From: Flavobacterium tagetis
GTDB lineage: Bacteria > Bacteroidota > Bacteroidia > Flavobacteriales > Flavobacteriaceae
Length of the DNA: 64,000 bases
NCBI RefSeq assembly: GCF_016735615.1
Contig: NZ_JAERSF010000002.1
Coordinates: 558,001-622,000 of the forward strand
Reading direction: 5' to 3'
Under the pieces are notes generated by a model. The model was given only the letters and a program-made list of their open reading frames with translations, made no database searches and was not told the origin of the DNA. Positions 7,165-15,206 of this stretch are shown here, piece by piece. A program made the translations under genes and the position numbers. Position 1 is the first letter of the stretch; each line of letters opens with the position of its first letter.

Positions 7165-8535
7165 ATGTCAACTAAAGAAGCATATAAAGGAGATCTGGAT
7201 ACAGCGGTATTAGAACCTAAAGCAGTTAAAGGAATTTCAATTGAAAAAAATGTTGAAAAACTGGCTAAATATGGCGGTTTTGATTTGTTGGAAATGGCAA
7301 TTGAAGGAGTTCAAAACCTTAATCCAGATAGAAAAGCAAGAAGAAAAATCTTTTTAGGAGAAGTAAACAAAGCAAAAGAAAGAGAAACGCTTTTAAAGAC
7401 TTTAGAACTTTGGTCTTCAGTTTTAAGCAACAATGAAGCTTTGACTGATATGGTGGCGCAAAGTGAAGACAAATGCAAAGAATCTGAAGCTTTATTGCAA
7501 AAGAACCTTGCAAAAGCTGTTGAAGATACAAGAGAAATTGAAGCTGCTTACAGAACTTTAGCTTTATTCTTTAAAAACACAGAATCGGATAAAGTAAAAA
7601 ATGTTACGATTGTAAACGCAGAATTAGATCAGTTAAAAGATCTTGACAATACTCGTTTTATTGATGCGATTCATGCAGAATTAGTTGATAATTACGATCG
7701 TTTAGACCTTAAAAACAACTACGGTATTTTGGTAATTCCAGGGTATTTAGGATCAAATAAAGTGATTGAAAAATGGGCAAAAATTGCACATGAAAACAAA
7801 GTAATGCTAGTTACAGATTTCGAACACCTTGATGAACCGGATGATGTAATGGAAATGTTCGACGCTGCTTCTTTAACAGGAGGAGATGTATATCGTTCTA
7901 ACGTAATCATGACTTGCAACTGGCTTGTTGGACGTGGCAGATTTGATCAAATTGGAGAAAACGAAGATTTACACGTTGCACCTTCGGCTGCATTAGCAGG
8001 AAAAATATACAAAACATTAATGTCTCAGGTTACTGCTGGTAAGAAATTCGGAGGTATTAATGAAGTTGACGGAGTGAAATTTGATCTTAAGAAAAGCGAA
8101 ATTGCTAATCTTGAAAACTTAGGATTGGTTCCGATGGTAAATGAATACGGAAAAGTAATGGCTTTCTCTGCTAAAACATTATTCAGCGGAGATAACTTAG
8201 GATTACAAACGTATTCTGTAGTTCGTGTTTTTGATTATGTGACAAAAGTGTTAATGGATTTCCTTAACCGTCGTGCTTTCGAAAACTTTACTGCTAAAAC
8301 ACGTAAAGAAATTATGAATCAGATCGTTGCTTTCCTTGACGGAATCACTGGTCCAGATAAATTAATAGAGAATTTTGAAATCCGCAGATTTGAACAAGAT
8401 CCAATTCAAAAGGACAGAATCTATATGGATATCCATATGAAACCGTATTTCCCTGCTAAAAACTTCCTTATTAAAATGGATGGTCACAAAGGTGATGACG
8501 GAACAGAATGGGATACAGATTACGAACAAAAATAA
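7165..8535 (+). CDS. tssC: T6SS contractile sheath large subunit TssC
   Basis: The 456-residue protein is the large sheath subunit. Supporting features are the central region with a FSDAGLKRI-equivalent replaced by the Bacteroidota form, the ASLTGGDVYRSNVIMTCNWL segment, and a C-terminal part ending in a strand that would donate to a neighbouring TssB (DIHMKPYFPAKNFLIKM). It is somewhat shorter than proteobacterial TssC (about 490), which fits subtype iii. It is the last gene before a strong terminator at 8551-8584, so the first T6SS unit ends here. Confidence 0.92.
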   Translation: MSTKEAYKGDLDTAVLEPKAVKGISIEKNVEKLAKYGGFDLLEMAIEGVQNLNPDRKARRKIFLGEVNKAKERETLLKTLELWSSVLSNNEALTDMVAQSEDKCKESEALLQKNLAKAVEDTREIEAAYRTLALFFKNTESDKVKNVTIVNAELDQLKDLDNTRFIDAIHAELVDNYDRLDLKNNYGILVIPGYLGSNKVIEKWAKIAHENKVMLVTDFEHLDEPDDVMEMFDAASLTGGDVYRSNVIMTCNWLVGRGRFDQIGENEDLHVAPSAALAGKIYKTLMSQVTAGKKFGGINEVDGVKFDLKKSEIANLENLGLVPMVNEYGKVMAFSAKTLFSGDNLGLQTYSVVRVFDYVTKVLMDFLNRRAFENFTAKTRKEIMNQIVAFLDGITGPDKLIENFEIRRFEQDPIQKDRIYMDIHMKPYFPAKNFLIKMDGHKGDDGTEWDTDYEQK

Positions 8536-8550
8536 TTGTACAGTAAATAA

Positions 8551-8584
8551 AAAAAGGAAGCACATAAAATTGTGCTTCCTTTTT
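8551..8584 (+). terminator. Intrinsic terminator after tssC
   Basis: Perfect 14-bp arms AAAAAGGAAGCACA and TGTGCTTCCTTTTT flank a 6-base loop, with the T-run forming part of the stem. It lies 15 bp after the tssC stop and separates the sheath unit from the next genes. Confidence 0.88.
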
Positions 8585-8632
8585 CAACAAAACATTGATC
8601 TTTTGAATGATCAAACCAAATAATTCAAATTC

Positions 8633-9160
8633 ATGAACGTACTTAAAATTTTACTTTTAGTCGGTTTGTTTTCACTATCAAATTCGATTAAAGCACAAAA
8701 AGTAAATCAGATTGATACTTTAAGCTGTCCTATTACGCAAAATGATTTATTGCTTTCAGGAAAGTTATTTGCAAGTGCGACACCAATTTTACTTCGTGTA
8801 TACAACGAAGATTACGAATATGCTGTTTTTCAGTTAGGTAAAAGAAAAAGGAGCATCTACTTATATTTTAAAATTTTTACAGATAATGTTTGTGTAAAAA
8901 AAGAACAGCCTCTTGAATTATATTTCAAAAACGGAGATCGCTATTTATTAAAAAATAGTTTTCAGGTTAATTGCGATGGTACTGCGGCTCTAGAGCTTAG
9001 AAGAAAAGATATTAAAAAGTTAATGTCTAACTCCATAAACACTATAAAGTTTTTTACGCTCAAAAAAGACTATGAATTTAGCCCTACAGAAGTTGACAAT
9101 CAAAATATAAGGTTTTATCTGCACTGTCTAAAACTCTACAAAGTGAGAAAGAAAAAATAA
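8633..9160 (+). CDS. Hypothetical secreted protein in the T6SS locus
   Basis: The 175-residue protein has a cleavable signal peptide (hydrophobic 4-19, then SNSIKAQKV, with the predicted cut after SIKA or nearby) and a basic, probably beta-rich mature domain with three cysteines (TLSCPI, DNVCVK, QVNCDG). It has no lipobox, so it should be periplasmic or outer-membrane associated. I do not recognise it. It is not an obvious TssQ, which is a lipoprotein. It sits alone between the terminator after tssC and the gene at 9212, inside the T6SS locus, so an accessory envelope role in secretion is plausible but unproven. Confidence 0.7.
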   Translation: MNVLKILLLVGLFSLSNSIKAQKVNQIDTLSCPITQNDLLLSGKLFASATPILLRVYNEDYEYAVFQLGKRKRSIYLYFKIFTDNVCVKKEQPLELYFKNGDRYLLKNSFQVNCDGTAALELRRKDIKKLMSNSINTIKFFTLKKDYEFSPTEVDNQNIRFYLHCLKLYKVRKKK

Positions 9161-9211
9161 AATTTAATCGAGTTAATTTTTGACAGTACTATAATCTATA
9201 AAAAATAAGAT

Positions 9212-9925
9212 ATGCCATTTCCAGAATTGAACCTTTCATTAGGACTTACAGATAACGACGGTTCTGTTTTTTATGCAGGAAGCGGAGAAGGGAAAGTAAT
9301 TGTAAAAACAGACTCTGCTTTAAAAAAGCATAGCATCAATATAACAATTTCAGAACAGGAGGTTGGATCGGTTTATTTGAATACGCATTTAGAAGGTATC
9401 GAAATTCCAGCTGAAATTGAAGTTCCGGTTTATCAAATGATAGTTTCAGATGATAAAACAAACGAGAAAGAAGTATATAAAGTTACCCGTGATACTTTTT
9501 TCTACAAGCAACAGACAAAGAAAAAAGGATTGTGGAGTTTTCTGGGTTTAAAATTCTTAGCTCCAAATAACTTTCTTTTTGAAAATATTCCTTTCGAACC
9601 TTTAAAAGAAGAAATGGAAATGTATGATATTTCAAGATACAGACAGTTAAATGAAGATAAACTTACCTATACTTTTCAAAAAGGAGAACAAAATATTCAG
9701 CTTTTTGCAGGTGATATTAATACACTAAAAGTGGAGAAAGGAATAAGCTATTTTGTAATTGTTGATGAGAAAAAAGGGCAGAGGTTTATTGGAGATATAC
9801 TGTACAGGGAAAAATTTCTAAAATTGACACCATCAGTTAAACTGCACATCATAAAGCGTAAACAGGTTTCTAAGAAGATGGAGACAGATAAAAAAGGTCG
9901 AGCTAATAAGTTGATTTATATTTAA
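9212..9925 (+). CDS. Hypothetical cytoplasmic protein of the T6SS locus
   Basis: The 237-residue protein has no signal peptide or membrane segment and is rich in beta-strand patterns in its first half (ELNLSLGLTDNDGSVFYAG, then alternating hydrophobics to about 90). Its C-terminus is strongly basic (KRKQVSKKMETDKKGR). I do not recognise the family. It is directly followed by the gp25-like gene with a 10-bp gap, so the two are very probably co-transcribed. This suggests a baseplate-associated or T6SSiii-specific cytoplasmic component. Assignment to a specific Tss letter would need a profile search. Confidence 0.7.
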   Translation: MPFPELNLSLGLTDNDGSVFYAGSGEGKVIVKTDSALKKHSINITISEQEVGSVYLNTHLEGIEIPAEIEVPVYQMIVSDDKTNEKEVYKVTRDTFFYKQQTKKKGLWSFLGLKFLAPNNFLFENIPFEPLKEEMEMYDISRYRQLNEDKLTYTFQKGEQNIQLFAGDINTLKVEKGISYFVIVDEKKGQRFIGDILYREKFLKLTPSVKLHIIKRKQVSKKMETDKKGRANKLIYI

Positions 9926-9935
9926 AAAGTAAAAT

Positions 9936-10367
9936 ATGAAAGGAGCATTTTACAAACTTCCAATAGATTTTAATAGCGTAATGCAAAAAAAAGAGTTGGA
10001 AAAAACCTCTATTGAGCATTCTATTGCGCAACAGATCATTTTACTGGCCACTACGACATTTGGTGAGTGCAAGTTTGATGAAACGTTTGGGTCAAAAATC
10101 TGGGAAATCGATTTTGATTTACTGATGAATGAAAATACGCTAAAAGAAATTATTTCAAAGACAATGAAACAGTCTTTGGCTTTTCATGAAAAGAGAATAA
10201 AAGTAAAAGAGCTTATCGTTGAATTATCAGAGACAAGATATTTTGTTGATGATGTTAGCAGATCAAAAAAGAAAGTTGATATAATAATAGAAGCCACAAT
10301 AAAAAGTACAAACCGTGATTTTGACTTTAGAGGATACTTTTTTGTCGGGCCGTTATCTTATAAATAG
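9936..10367 (+). CDS. tssE: gp25-like T6SS baseplate protein TssE
   Basis: The 143-residue protein carries the GPW/gp25 fold features of phage and T6SS baseplate wedges. It has an early helix with SIEHSIAQQIILLATTTFGE, where T-x-x-G-E is typical, followed by FGSKIWEIDFDLL and the closing strand RGYFFVGPL. TssE helps start sheath polymerisation at the baseplate. The length fits the family (about 130-160). It ends the unit that begins at 9212 and is followed by a 177-bp AT-rich gap before the tube gene. Confidence 0.85.
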   Translation: MKGAFYKLPIDFNSVMQKKELEKTSIEHSIAQQIILLATTTFGECKFDETFGSKIWEIDFDLLMNENTLKEIISKTMKQSLAFHEKRIKVKELIVELSETRYFVDDVSRSKKKVDIIIEATIKSTNRDFDFRGYFFVGPLSYK

Positions 10368-10544
10368 ATTTTTTTAGTAATATTTTTATTTCAATAGCTT
10401 TTAAAAAAGAGTTTGTTGTTTTTAAAGGTTTGATTACTTGTCAATTATATATTGTAAATAAAGTTTTATTAAAAAATATATTAATATAAGATTTTATTTA
10501 TATATTTACAGCATAAATAAATAAATAATTAAAAATTTTTCATT

Positions 10545-10931
10545 ATGTCGTTTTTAACATCATTAACAGTAGCAGGAAAAGATTACAAAGTATTAAACGT
10601 TAGTTATGATTTAGCTCAAGAAACAGATGCTTCTGGGCGTCCATCTACAGTAACTCGTGGAGGAAGAATTATGATTGAAGTTGAATCAACTGGAAGTACT
10701 GAATTGTTTGAGTGGATGACTAACAATTTCGAAAGAAAAGATGGGTCAGTAAAATTCATCAAACGTGATTCAAACGCTACTTTAAAAGAGCTAAAGTTTA
10801 CAGAAGCTTACATGGTTAAGTACAAAGAAAACTTTGATCATAACAGTGAAAATCCATTAACTGAAACTTTTATGATTTCTGCTCGCAAAATTTCGATGGG
10901 TGGAGGAGAATTTGATAATGCTTGGGTATAA
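10545..10931 (+). CDS. tssD: T6SS tube protein TssD (Hcp), copy 1
   Basis: The 128-residue product is a Bacteroidota-type Hcp. It begins MSFLTSLTVAGKDYKVLNVS, has the GRPSTVTRGGRIMIEV segment, and ends with MISARKISMGGGEFDNAW. Hexameric rings of this protein stack into the T6SS inner tube and are secreted. The gene stands between an AT-rich upstream gap (10368-10544) and a terminator (10966-10998), so it is likely an independent, highly expressed transcript, as expected for the most abundant T6SS component. It is similar in layout to the second copy at 11065-11460. Confidence 0.92.
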   Translation: MSFLTSLTVAGKDYKVLNVSYDLAQETDASGRPSTVTRGGRIMIEVESTGSTELFEWMTNNFERKDGSVKFIKRDSNATLKELKFTEAYMVKYKENFDHNSENPLTETFMISARKISMGGGEFDNAWV

Positions 10932-10965
10932 TCCTTTGGACTTTATCAATCTTTATTAAGTTATT

Positions 10966-10998
10966 AAAGGAAGTCTATTAACTTAGACTTCCTTTTTT
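10966..10998 (+). terminator. Intrinsic terminator after tssD copy 1
   Basis: Arms AAAGGAAGTCT and AGACTTCCTTT enclose a 10-base loop and run into a TTTTTT tract. It lies 35 bp after the stop and isolates the first tube gene from the second. Confidence 0.87.
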
Positions 10999-11064
10999 GT
11001 TTTTTACTTCTAAAAAAAACATACAAACGTTGCCTAAATTTTAATCATCAAATAAATCTACAAA

Positions 11065-11460
11065 ATGAGTTTTTTATCTAAATTACATATAGACGGAGAA
11101 GAATTTAATGTTCTTGAATTTAATATTGGTTTTAAACAAGAAATTGACACAACAAGTAAGCCTACAGGAAACGCTAAAGGCGGAGTTATAAAAATGATAA
11201 TTGAAGCAAGTCAGAACAGTCATTTTTTGGCTTGGATGCTAAATGGAGATTTAACCAAAGATGGTAAAATTGTTTTCTATAGAAGAGATGCATTGAGTAA
11301 AATGAAAGAACTTAAGTTTACGAAAGCATTTTGTGTTGGTTATAACGAGCAATTTACAAGCACTACCGAAATCCCAATGAGAATTACCATGGAATTAGTG
11401 GCAAAAGAATTGACTTTTGGAGATGCTAAATTCTCAAATAATTGGATTGCTTTAGATTAA
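11065..11460 (+). CDS. tssD: T6SS tube protein TssD (Hcp), copy 2
   Basis: The 131-residue paralog of the preceding tube protein starts MSFLSKLHIDGEEFNVLEFN and keeps the same framework (TGNAKGGVIKMII, KMKELKFTKAFCVGYNEQF, ELTFGDAKFSNNW), but it is clearly diverged from copy 1. It lies 36 bp before vgrG with no terminator between, so it is probably transcribed with tssI and the cargo genes. This tube variant may be specialised for the local spike and its effectors, as Hcp paralogs often are. That last point is inference. Confidence 0.9.
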   Translation: MSFLSKLHIDGEEFNVLEFNIGFKQEIDTTSKPTGNAKGGVIKMIIEASQNSHFLAWMLNGDLTKDGKIVFYRRDALSKMKELKFTKAFCVGYNEQFTSTTEIPMRITMELVAKELTFGDAKFSNNWIALD

Positions 11461-11496
11461 TTGTTTAAAAGCTAATTAAAAACAGGACACATTATT

Positions 11497-13296
11497 ATGG
11501 CACATTTTTCGGAACAAGTACATATAACCATAGGTGGTTTTACTCAAAACGTTGTTTATTATGATCTAAAGCTATCTCAAAAAATGGCCGACCATCATCA
11601 TTTTTCTTTCATTTGGCAATATACAGGCAAAGCAGTAATTAATCCTGCAGACCAAGCTAAAGCACTGAGAACCTATCTAGGAGATGAGGTAATTTTTACT
11701 TTTAAAAGTCTTACAGGAATTAGACTAATGAGCAAAGGTATAATTACAGAACTTTCTTCTATTGATGTTGATGGAAGCCCAGCAGGATTGCATGTTTCAG
11801 GCGTAAGTCACAGTATTGTTATTGATGACATGAAAAAAGCAAGAACATTTAAAGACCGCAGTATGGATGATATCGTACTGAGTATTTTTGCTGAAGGACC
11901 AGGAGAATTTTATCAAAGAGAGTCTATTAAATCAACCTATCTTAAGGAATTCAATAATCTTTTGCAGTATAACGAAACAAGCTTTGAGTTCTTAAAAAGA
12001 ATAGCGACACGTTATGGACAATGGTTTTATTTTGATGGAATGCGTATGCAGTTTGGGCAGACAAAAAATAGCCAGACCAAATTGATTAATGGTGCTTCAT
12101 TGCATAGTTTTAAGATACAGGCCAATATGAGCTCGCATAAAATTTCGCTGAATGGTTACGATTATAAAAACGTATCGACTTTTCGTGAAGCTGCGACTAA
12201 AACTTCATCTGGCAGTAAAGACAGTTTTGCTGCTATTGTAGGGTATAATCAAGGAACTGTAGCAAATTCTGATTTGAACAATGGCTCTTATACTGCGAAT
12301 GCAACAAATAAAGACGAACTTGATGAAATGGTAAAACTGCAAACTGCAGGCAGTGATGCCAATAGTGTATATTATAGCGGTATTTCTTATTTTCCAATTG
12401 GTTTAGGACAGGTTTTTACAATTCAAAATCAAACGGTACAGCACGAATTAATAGCTATTGAAGTGGTACATCATTCTCAAGTACATGGAAATTATTCTTG
12501 TGAATTTAAAGCAATTCCTGCAGATGTATCTGCACCGCATTACACCGATGTATTTGTTTACGGTAAAGCCGAAACGCAGCCAGCACACGTAAAAGAAAAT
12601 AATGACCCAGAAGGGTTAGGACGTGTAAGAGTTGAATTTTACGGTGCAAGCGGTACGGCAGTGACAGATTGGATAAGAATGGTACAGCCTTATTCTGGTT
12701 CAGGAAAAGGATTTTATTTTGTGCCAGAAATTGGAGAAGAGGTTTTAATTGGTTTTGAAGGTAACAATGTGCAGAATCCATATGTGATTGGAGCCCAATA
12801 TAACGGACAAGATTCAAGCGGTTATGCTGATGCACAGAATAACATAAAAGCGATTCATACTAGAAGCGGACATGTAATAAAATTTACAGAAGACGAAAGC
12901 ATCATAATTGCTGATAAAAATGGTAACGAAATAGTAATTGATACTGTTGCAGGAGATATTAATATTACTGCCAACAACACGATTAATTTTAATGCGAAAG
13001 ATATTAATCTAAATGCTTCTCAGAATATTACTGCCAATGCAGGAATGAATATTACAGAAAGTGCTGGAGTAGATATTTTTCAAAGTGCAGGTGCTTTGAT
13101 TTCTCAAAATGCGGGTGCTGATTACACTCTATCTGCGGCAAATATTTTTGAAGAGGCTAAAGGTGAAAAAAAATCAAAAGCTAAAGATTTGATGGAAATT
13201 GGGAGTTCTAAAAGTTCTACTACCGAAAAAGAAACAAAATTCAATACCAAATCACAAATGAAAAGTAATTCAGGGGATAAATCTAACTTTTATTAA
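11497..13296 (+). CDS. tssI: T6SS spike protein TssI (VgrG)
   Basis: The 599-residue protein forms the trimeric spike at the tip of the tube. The first about 350 residues match the gp27-like part (ISLNGYDYKN, YYSGISYFPIGLGQVFTI). Residues about 365-445 form the gp5 OB-fold with PEGLGRVRVEFYG and EIGEEVLIGFEG. The tail from about 460 is a needle of short repeats alternating N-I-x and A-G (NINASQ-like pseudo-repeats), then a polar Lys/Ser-rich end. No toxic domain is fused at the C-terminus, so cargo must be separate. The next gene starts 3 bp after its stop, fitting a spike-effector pair. Confidence 0.93.
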   Translation: MAHFSEQVHITIGGFTQNVVYYDLKLSQKMADHHHFSFIWQYTGKAVINPADQAKALRTYLGDEVIFTFKSLTGIRLMSKGIITELSSIDVDGSPAGLHVSGVSHSIVIDDMKKARTFKDRSMDDIVLSIFAEGPGEFYQRESIKSTYLKEFNNLLQYNETSFEFLKRIATRYGQWFYFDGMRMQFGQTKNSQTKLINGASLHSFKIQANMSSHKISLNGYDYKNVSTFREAATKTSSGSKDSFAAIVGYNQGTVANSDLNNGSYTANATNKDELDEMVKLQTAGSDANSVYYSGISYFPIGLGQVFTIQNQTVQHELIAIEVVHHSQVHGNYSCEFKAIPADVSAPHYTDVFVYGKAETQPAHVKENNDPEGLGRVRVEFYGASGTAVTDWIRMVQPYSGSGKGFYFVPEIGEEVLIGFEGNNVQNPYVIGAQYNGQDSSGYADAQNNIKAIHTRSGHVIKFTEDESIIIADKNGNEIVIDTVAGDINITANNTINFNAKDINLNASQNITANAGMNITESAGVDIFQSAGALISQNAGADYTLSAANIFEEAKGEKKSKAKDLMEIGSSKSSTTEKETKFNTKSQMKSNSGDKSNFY

Positions 13297-13299
13297 ACT

Positions 13300-14568
13300 A
13301 TGGCTGGAGGAACTATTACTCGTGTGGCGTCTGGAGGTTTTACTTCTCATAGTGAAACTTATTTAGAGAACTTTAATGAAATAACACATTCTGCGGGAAC
13401 GAAAGTAGTTTACAATGCTGAGGAACAGCATTATGTAGGGAATTGGGAAGAAATACCAGCTGGGACGCATTTTATAAAAGGCTGGTGGACTGATGACAAA
13501 GATAAGCCGATAAAAAAAGCTTATATTGGTGATACAATAAGATTCCATTTAGAAACAAAAGATATAAAGGACGGTGAAGAAGTTAATTTTACTGTCTATG
13601 ATTGGGATGGAATGTTAAATCTTGATGATAAACTTAATTTAATTATAAAAGGTACTTCAAATCCATATAATAAAATAACAATAAAAGGCAACAAAGGAAT
13701 AATTGAATGGACAACAGGGAGTGGAACACAAAAATTAATTGATGAAGAGGGAGATGCAGAAGTAGAATTGTATGTAAGTTGTTCTTATAAAGGAGAAGTT
13801 ATTGAGTTGCCATATAATATGGACGATTATTTAATTATTTTTGAGAAAGAAGTTTTAATAACCGTTATCATTGAATTACCACACTCGTATTATACAATTT
13901 TTAATGACCCGGTGAGTGCATTAGGTATGGCAGGACATTCTGCCATGGCTATTGGAGAGAGATACTTTGATTATGGACCAAATAATACCCCTGGAACATA
14001 TTCAGAAAATGAATATGATGTTGATTTTAATAATGATGGAGATAAAAATGACAATGTATTTTTAGACCGCCCTAGTTATAAAAATTCTCCAGGACAACCT
14101 TGGTGGGGTACTCATATTGCAAATAGAAAAAAAATAAAACCGGAACAAGTCACTTTAGATATGGCTCTTAAGCATATTCAGTTATCGTGGAAAGATGTTC
14201 AAGATGTTAATGGAAATATAATACATTATGGTACTTATATTTATGGGGAAGTTCATAAAATAGAATTTTATGTAAAAGAACATGAAGCAAATAAAATGTT
14301 AAAATGGTGGGAGGAGAGATATAAACACCTTAAAATTTATAGTGCATATCCTTGGAGAGGTGAACAGTGTACAACGACGGTTAAAACAGCTATTCAGGAA
14401 GCCTTTCCGTTTAATATAATTAGAGGAAATAATATACCAGATACTACACAAAAACCCTCAGGATTGCTAGAAGATTTACGAGCTTTTACTAGTACTTCCA
14501 AAGAGCATTTAGGACAATTGGCGAAAGTTTCAGTAATAAAAAAAGAAGCGACAGATTTTAAAGGATAG
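13300..14568 (+). CDS. Probable T6SS cargo effector with a His-then-Cys (permuted papain-like) C-terminal domain
   Basis: The 422-residue protein follows vgrG by 3 bp. The N-terminal part (about 1-190) looks like a beta-sandwich spike-loading module (GGFTSHSETYLENF, then THFIKGWWTDD). The C-terminal domain has a conserved-looking AGHSAMAIGERYFDYG (His213) followed by RGEQCTTTVKTAI (Cys357). A His placed before the Cys is the order of circularly permuted papain-fold hydrolases, which act as amidases, proteases or acylhydrolases. Between them lies DFNNDGDKNDN (242-252), resembling a calcium-binding loop. There is no signal peptide, as expected for T6SS cargo. A small lipoprotein begins 2 bp after its stop. 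The family and substrate are not recognised. The enzyme reading is inference from motif order and context. Confidence 0.72.
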   Translation: MAGGTITRVASGGFTSHSETYLENFNEITHSAGTKVVYNAEEQHYVGNWEEIPAGTHFIKGWWTDDKDKPIKKAYIGDTIRFHLETKDIKDGEEVNFTVYDWDGMLNLDDKLNLIIKGTSNPYNKITIKGNKGIIEWTTGSGTQKLIDEEGDAEVELYVSCSYKGEVIELPYNMDDYLIIFEKEVLITVIIELPHSYYTIFNDPVSALGMAGHSAMAIGERYFDYGPNNTPGTYSENEYDVDFNNDGDKNDNVFLDRPSYKNSPGQPWWGTHIANRKKIKPEQVTLDMALKHIQLSWKDVQDVNGNIIHYGTYIYGEVHKIEFYVKEHEANKMLKWWEERYKHLKIYSAYPWRGEQCTTTVKTAIQEAFPFNIIRGNNIPDTTQKPSGLLEDLRAFTSTSKEHLGQLAKVSVIKKEATDFKG

Positions 14569-14570
14569 AT

Positions 14571-14912
14571 ATGAAAAAAATAATAATTCTAATGGGAATA
14601 TTTTCACTTTTTGGGTGTAATAATAAAAAGTATTATCCTAATGATTCAAATTTTAAAGATATTGAAACAAATTTTTCAATAAAAGTTGATATGGCCAATA
14701 AGCTTTATGACGAAAATTTTGAAAAATTAATGAAATTAAAAATTAATGAAGATTTTTTTAAGCATTATAATAAAGTAATCTATATTCAAGGAAAATCATA
14801 TTATATTGGCTATGCCACTATTTTAGATAAAAGAGGGGTTGAAAATCCTCACTTAGCATATTTAGCAAAGATCGATTCTGAAACAGGAAGAATTGATGTT
14901 GTAAAAAACTAA
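14571..14912 (+). CDS. Small lipoprotein, candidate immunity protein
   Basis: The 113-residue protein has a lipoprotein signal (MKKIIILMGIFSLFGC, Cys16) and a short mature domain of about 95 residues with a beta-rich end (YYIGYATILDKRG, HLAYLAKIDSETGRID). It begins 2 bp after the effector stop, the usual layout of effector-immunity pairs. Location in the envelope would suit protection against an effector acting in the periplasm. The family is not recognised. The immunity role is inferred from position, size and localisation only. Confidence 0.75.
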   Translation: MKKIIILMGIFSLFGCNNKKYYPNDSNFKDIETNFSIKVDMANKLYDENFEKLMKLKINEDFFKHYNKVIYIQGKSYYIGYATILDKRGVENPHLAYLAKIDSETGRIDVVKN

Positions 14913-14924
14913 GCATCGTCATAA

Positions 14925-15000
14925 TATGAGCATCTCGCTCGTGATATTTGTTAAGAATAACTTAATTGAACTGACGAGCTAGACGCTCGCACCAGCGGGG
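14925..15000 (+). other. GC-rich scar with an imperfect inverted repeat
   Basis: Within AT-rich surroundings, CATCTCGCTCGTGA (14931-14944) and CTGACGAGCTAGACGCTCGC (14971-14990) stand out for their GC content. CTCGCTCGTGA and TGACGAGCTAG form an imperfect inverted repeat (9 of 11 pairs). The segment ends in CACCAGCGGGGG and leads into a gene remnant. It looks like a junction left by recombination in the cargo region. Confidence 0.5.
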
Positions 15001-15204
15001 GATAAATATGCTCATTTATTGGATACTAAATACAAGCTTACAGCAGAGGAAATAAAAAGATGGAATGATTGGAAACATATAGAATCGAATATGGAAAAGG
15101 TTGATGGAGCAATTTTTGATCCACATGGGGCAAGACATAATGTTAAAGCCGCACCATCACCAAAAGGTGTACCTCCTGAAATGCAAACTTTTAAGCCAAT
15201 GTAA
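14983..15204 (+). pseudogene. Gene remnant (C-terminal tail of an unidentified protein)
   Basis: The reading frame is open from 14983 to 15204, but no ATG occurs in it upstream of the body. The only possible start is a TTG at 15019 without a clear ribosome binding site. The translated tail (DTKYKLTAEEIKRWNDWKH, then IFDPHGARHNVKAAPSPKG) is polar and resembles the end of a larger protein, not a whole small one. It begins within the GC-rich scar and is followed 2 bp later by the gene at 15207. It may be the displaced tail of a former effector. A genuine small gene using TTG is the alternative. Confidence 0.45.
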
Positions 15205-15206
15205 AC

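Noticed and set aside
8633..9160. Assignment as TssQ
   Set aside because: TssQ is a lipoprotein, and this protein has a signal peptide without a lipobox cysteine. A structural or profile match would be needed.
12506..12835. Minus-strand open frame of 109 codons within vgrG
   Set aside because: It overlaps the conserved VgrG OB-fold region and its translation (His/Gln/Leu-rich) shows no recognisable domain.
15008..15035. ATG at 15008 as a start for the remnant at 14983-15204
   Set aside because: The ATG is in a different frame (M-L-I-Y-W) from the open frame of the remnant, so it cannot start it.
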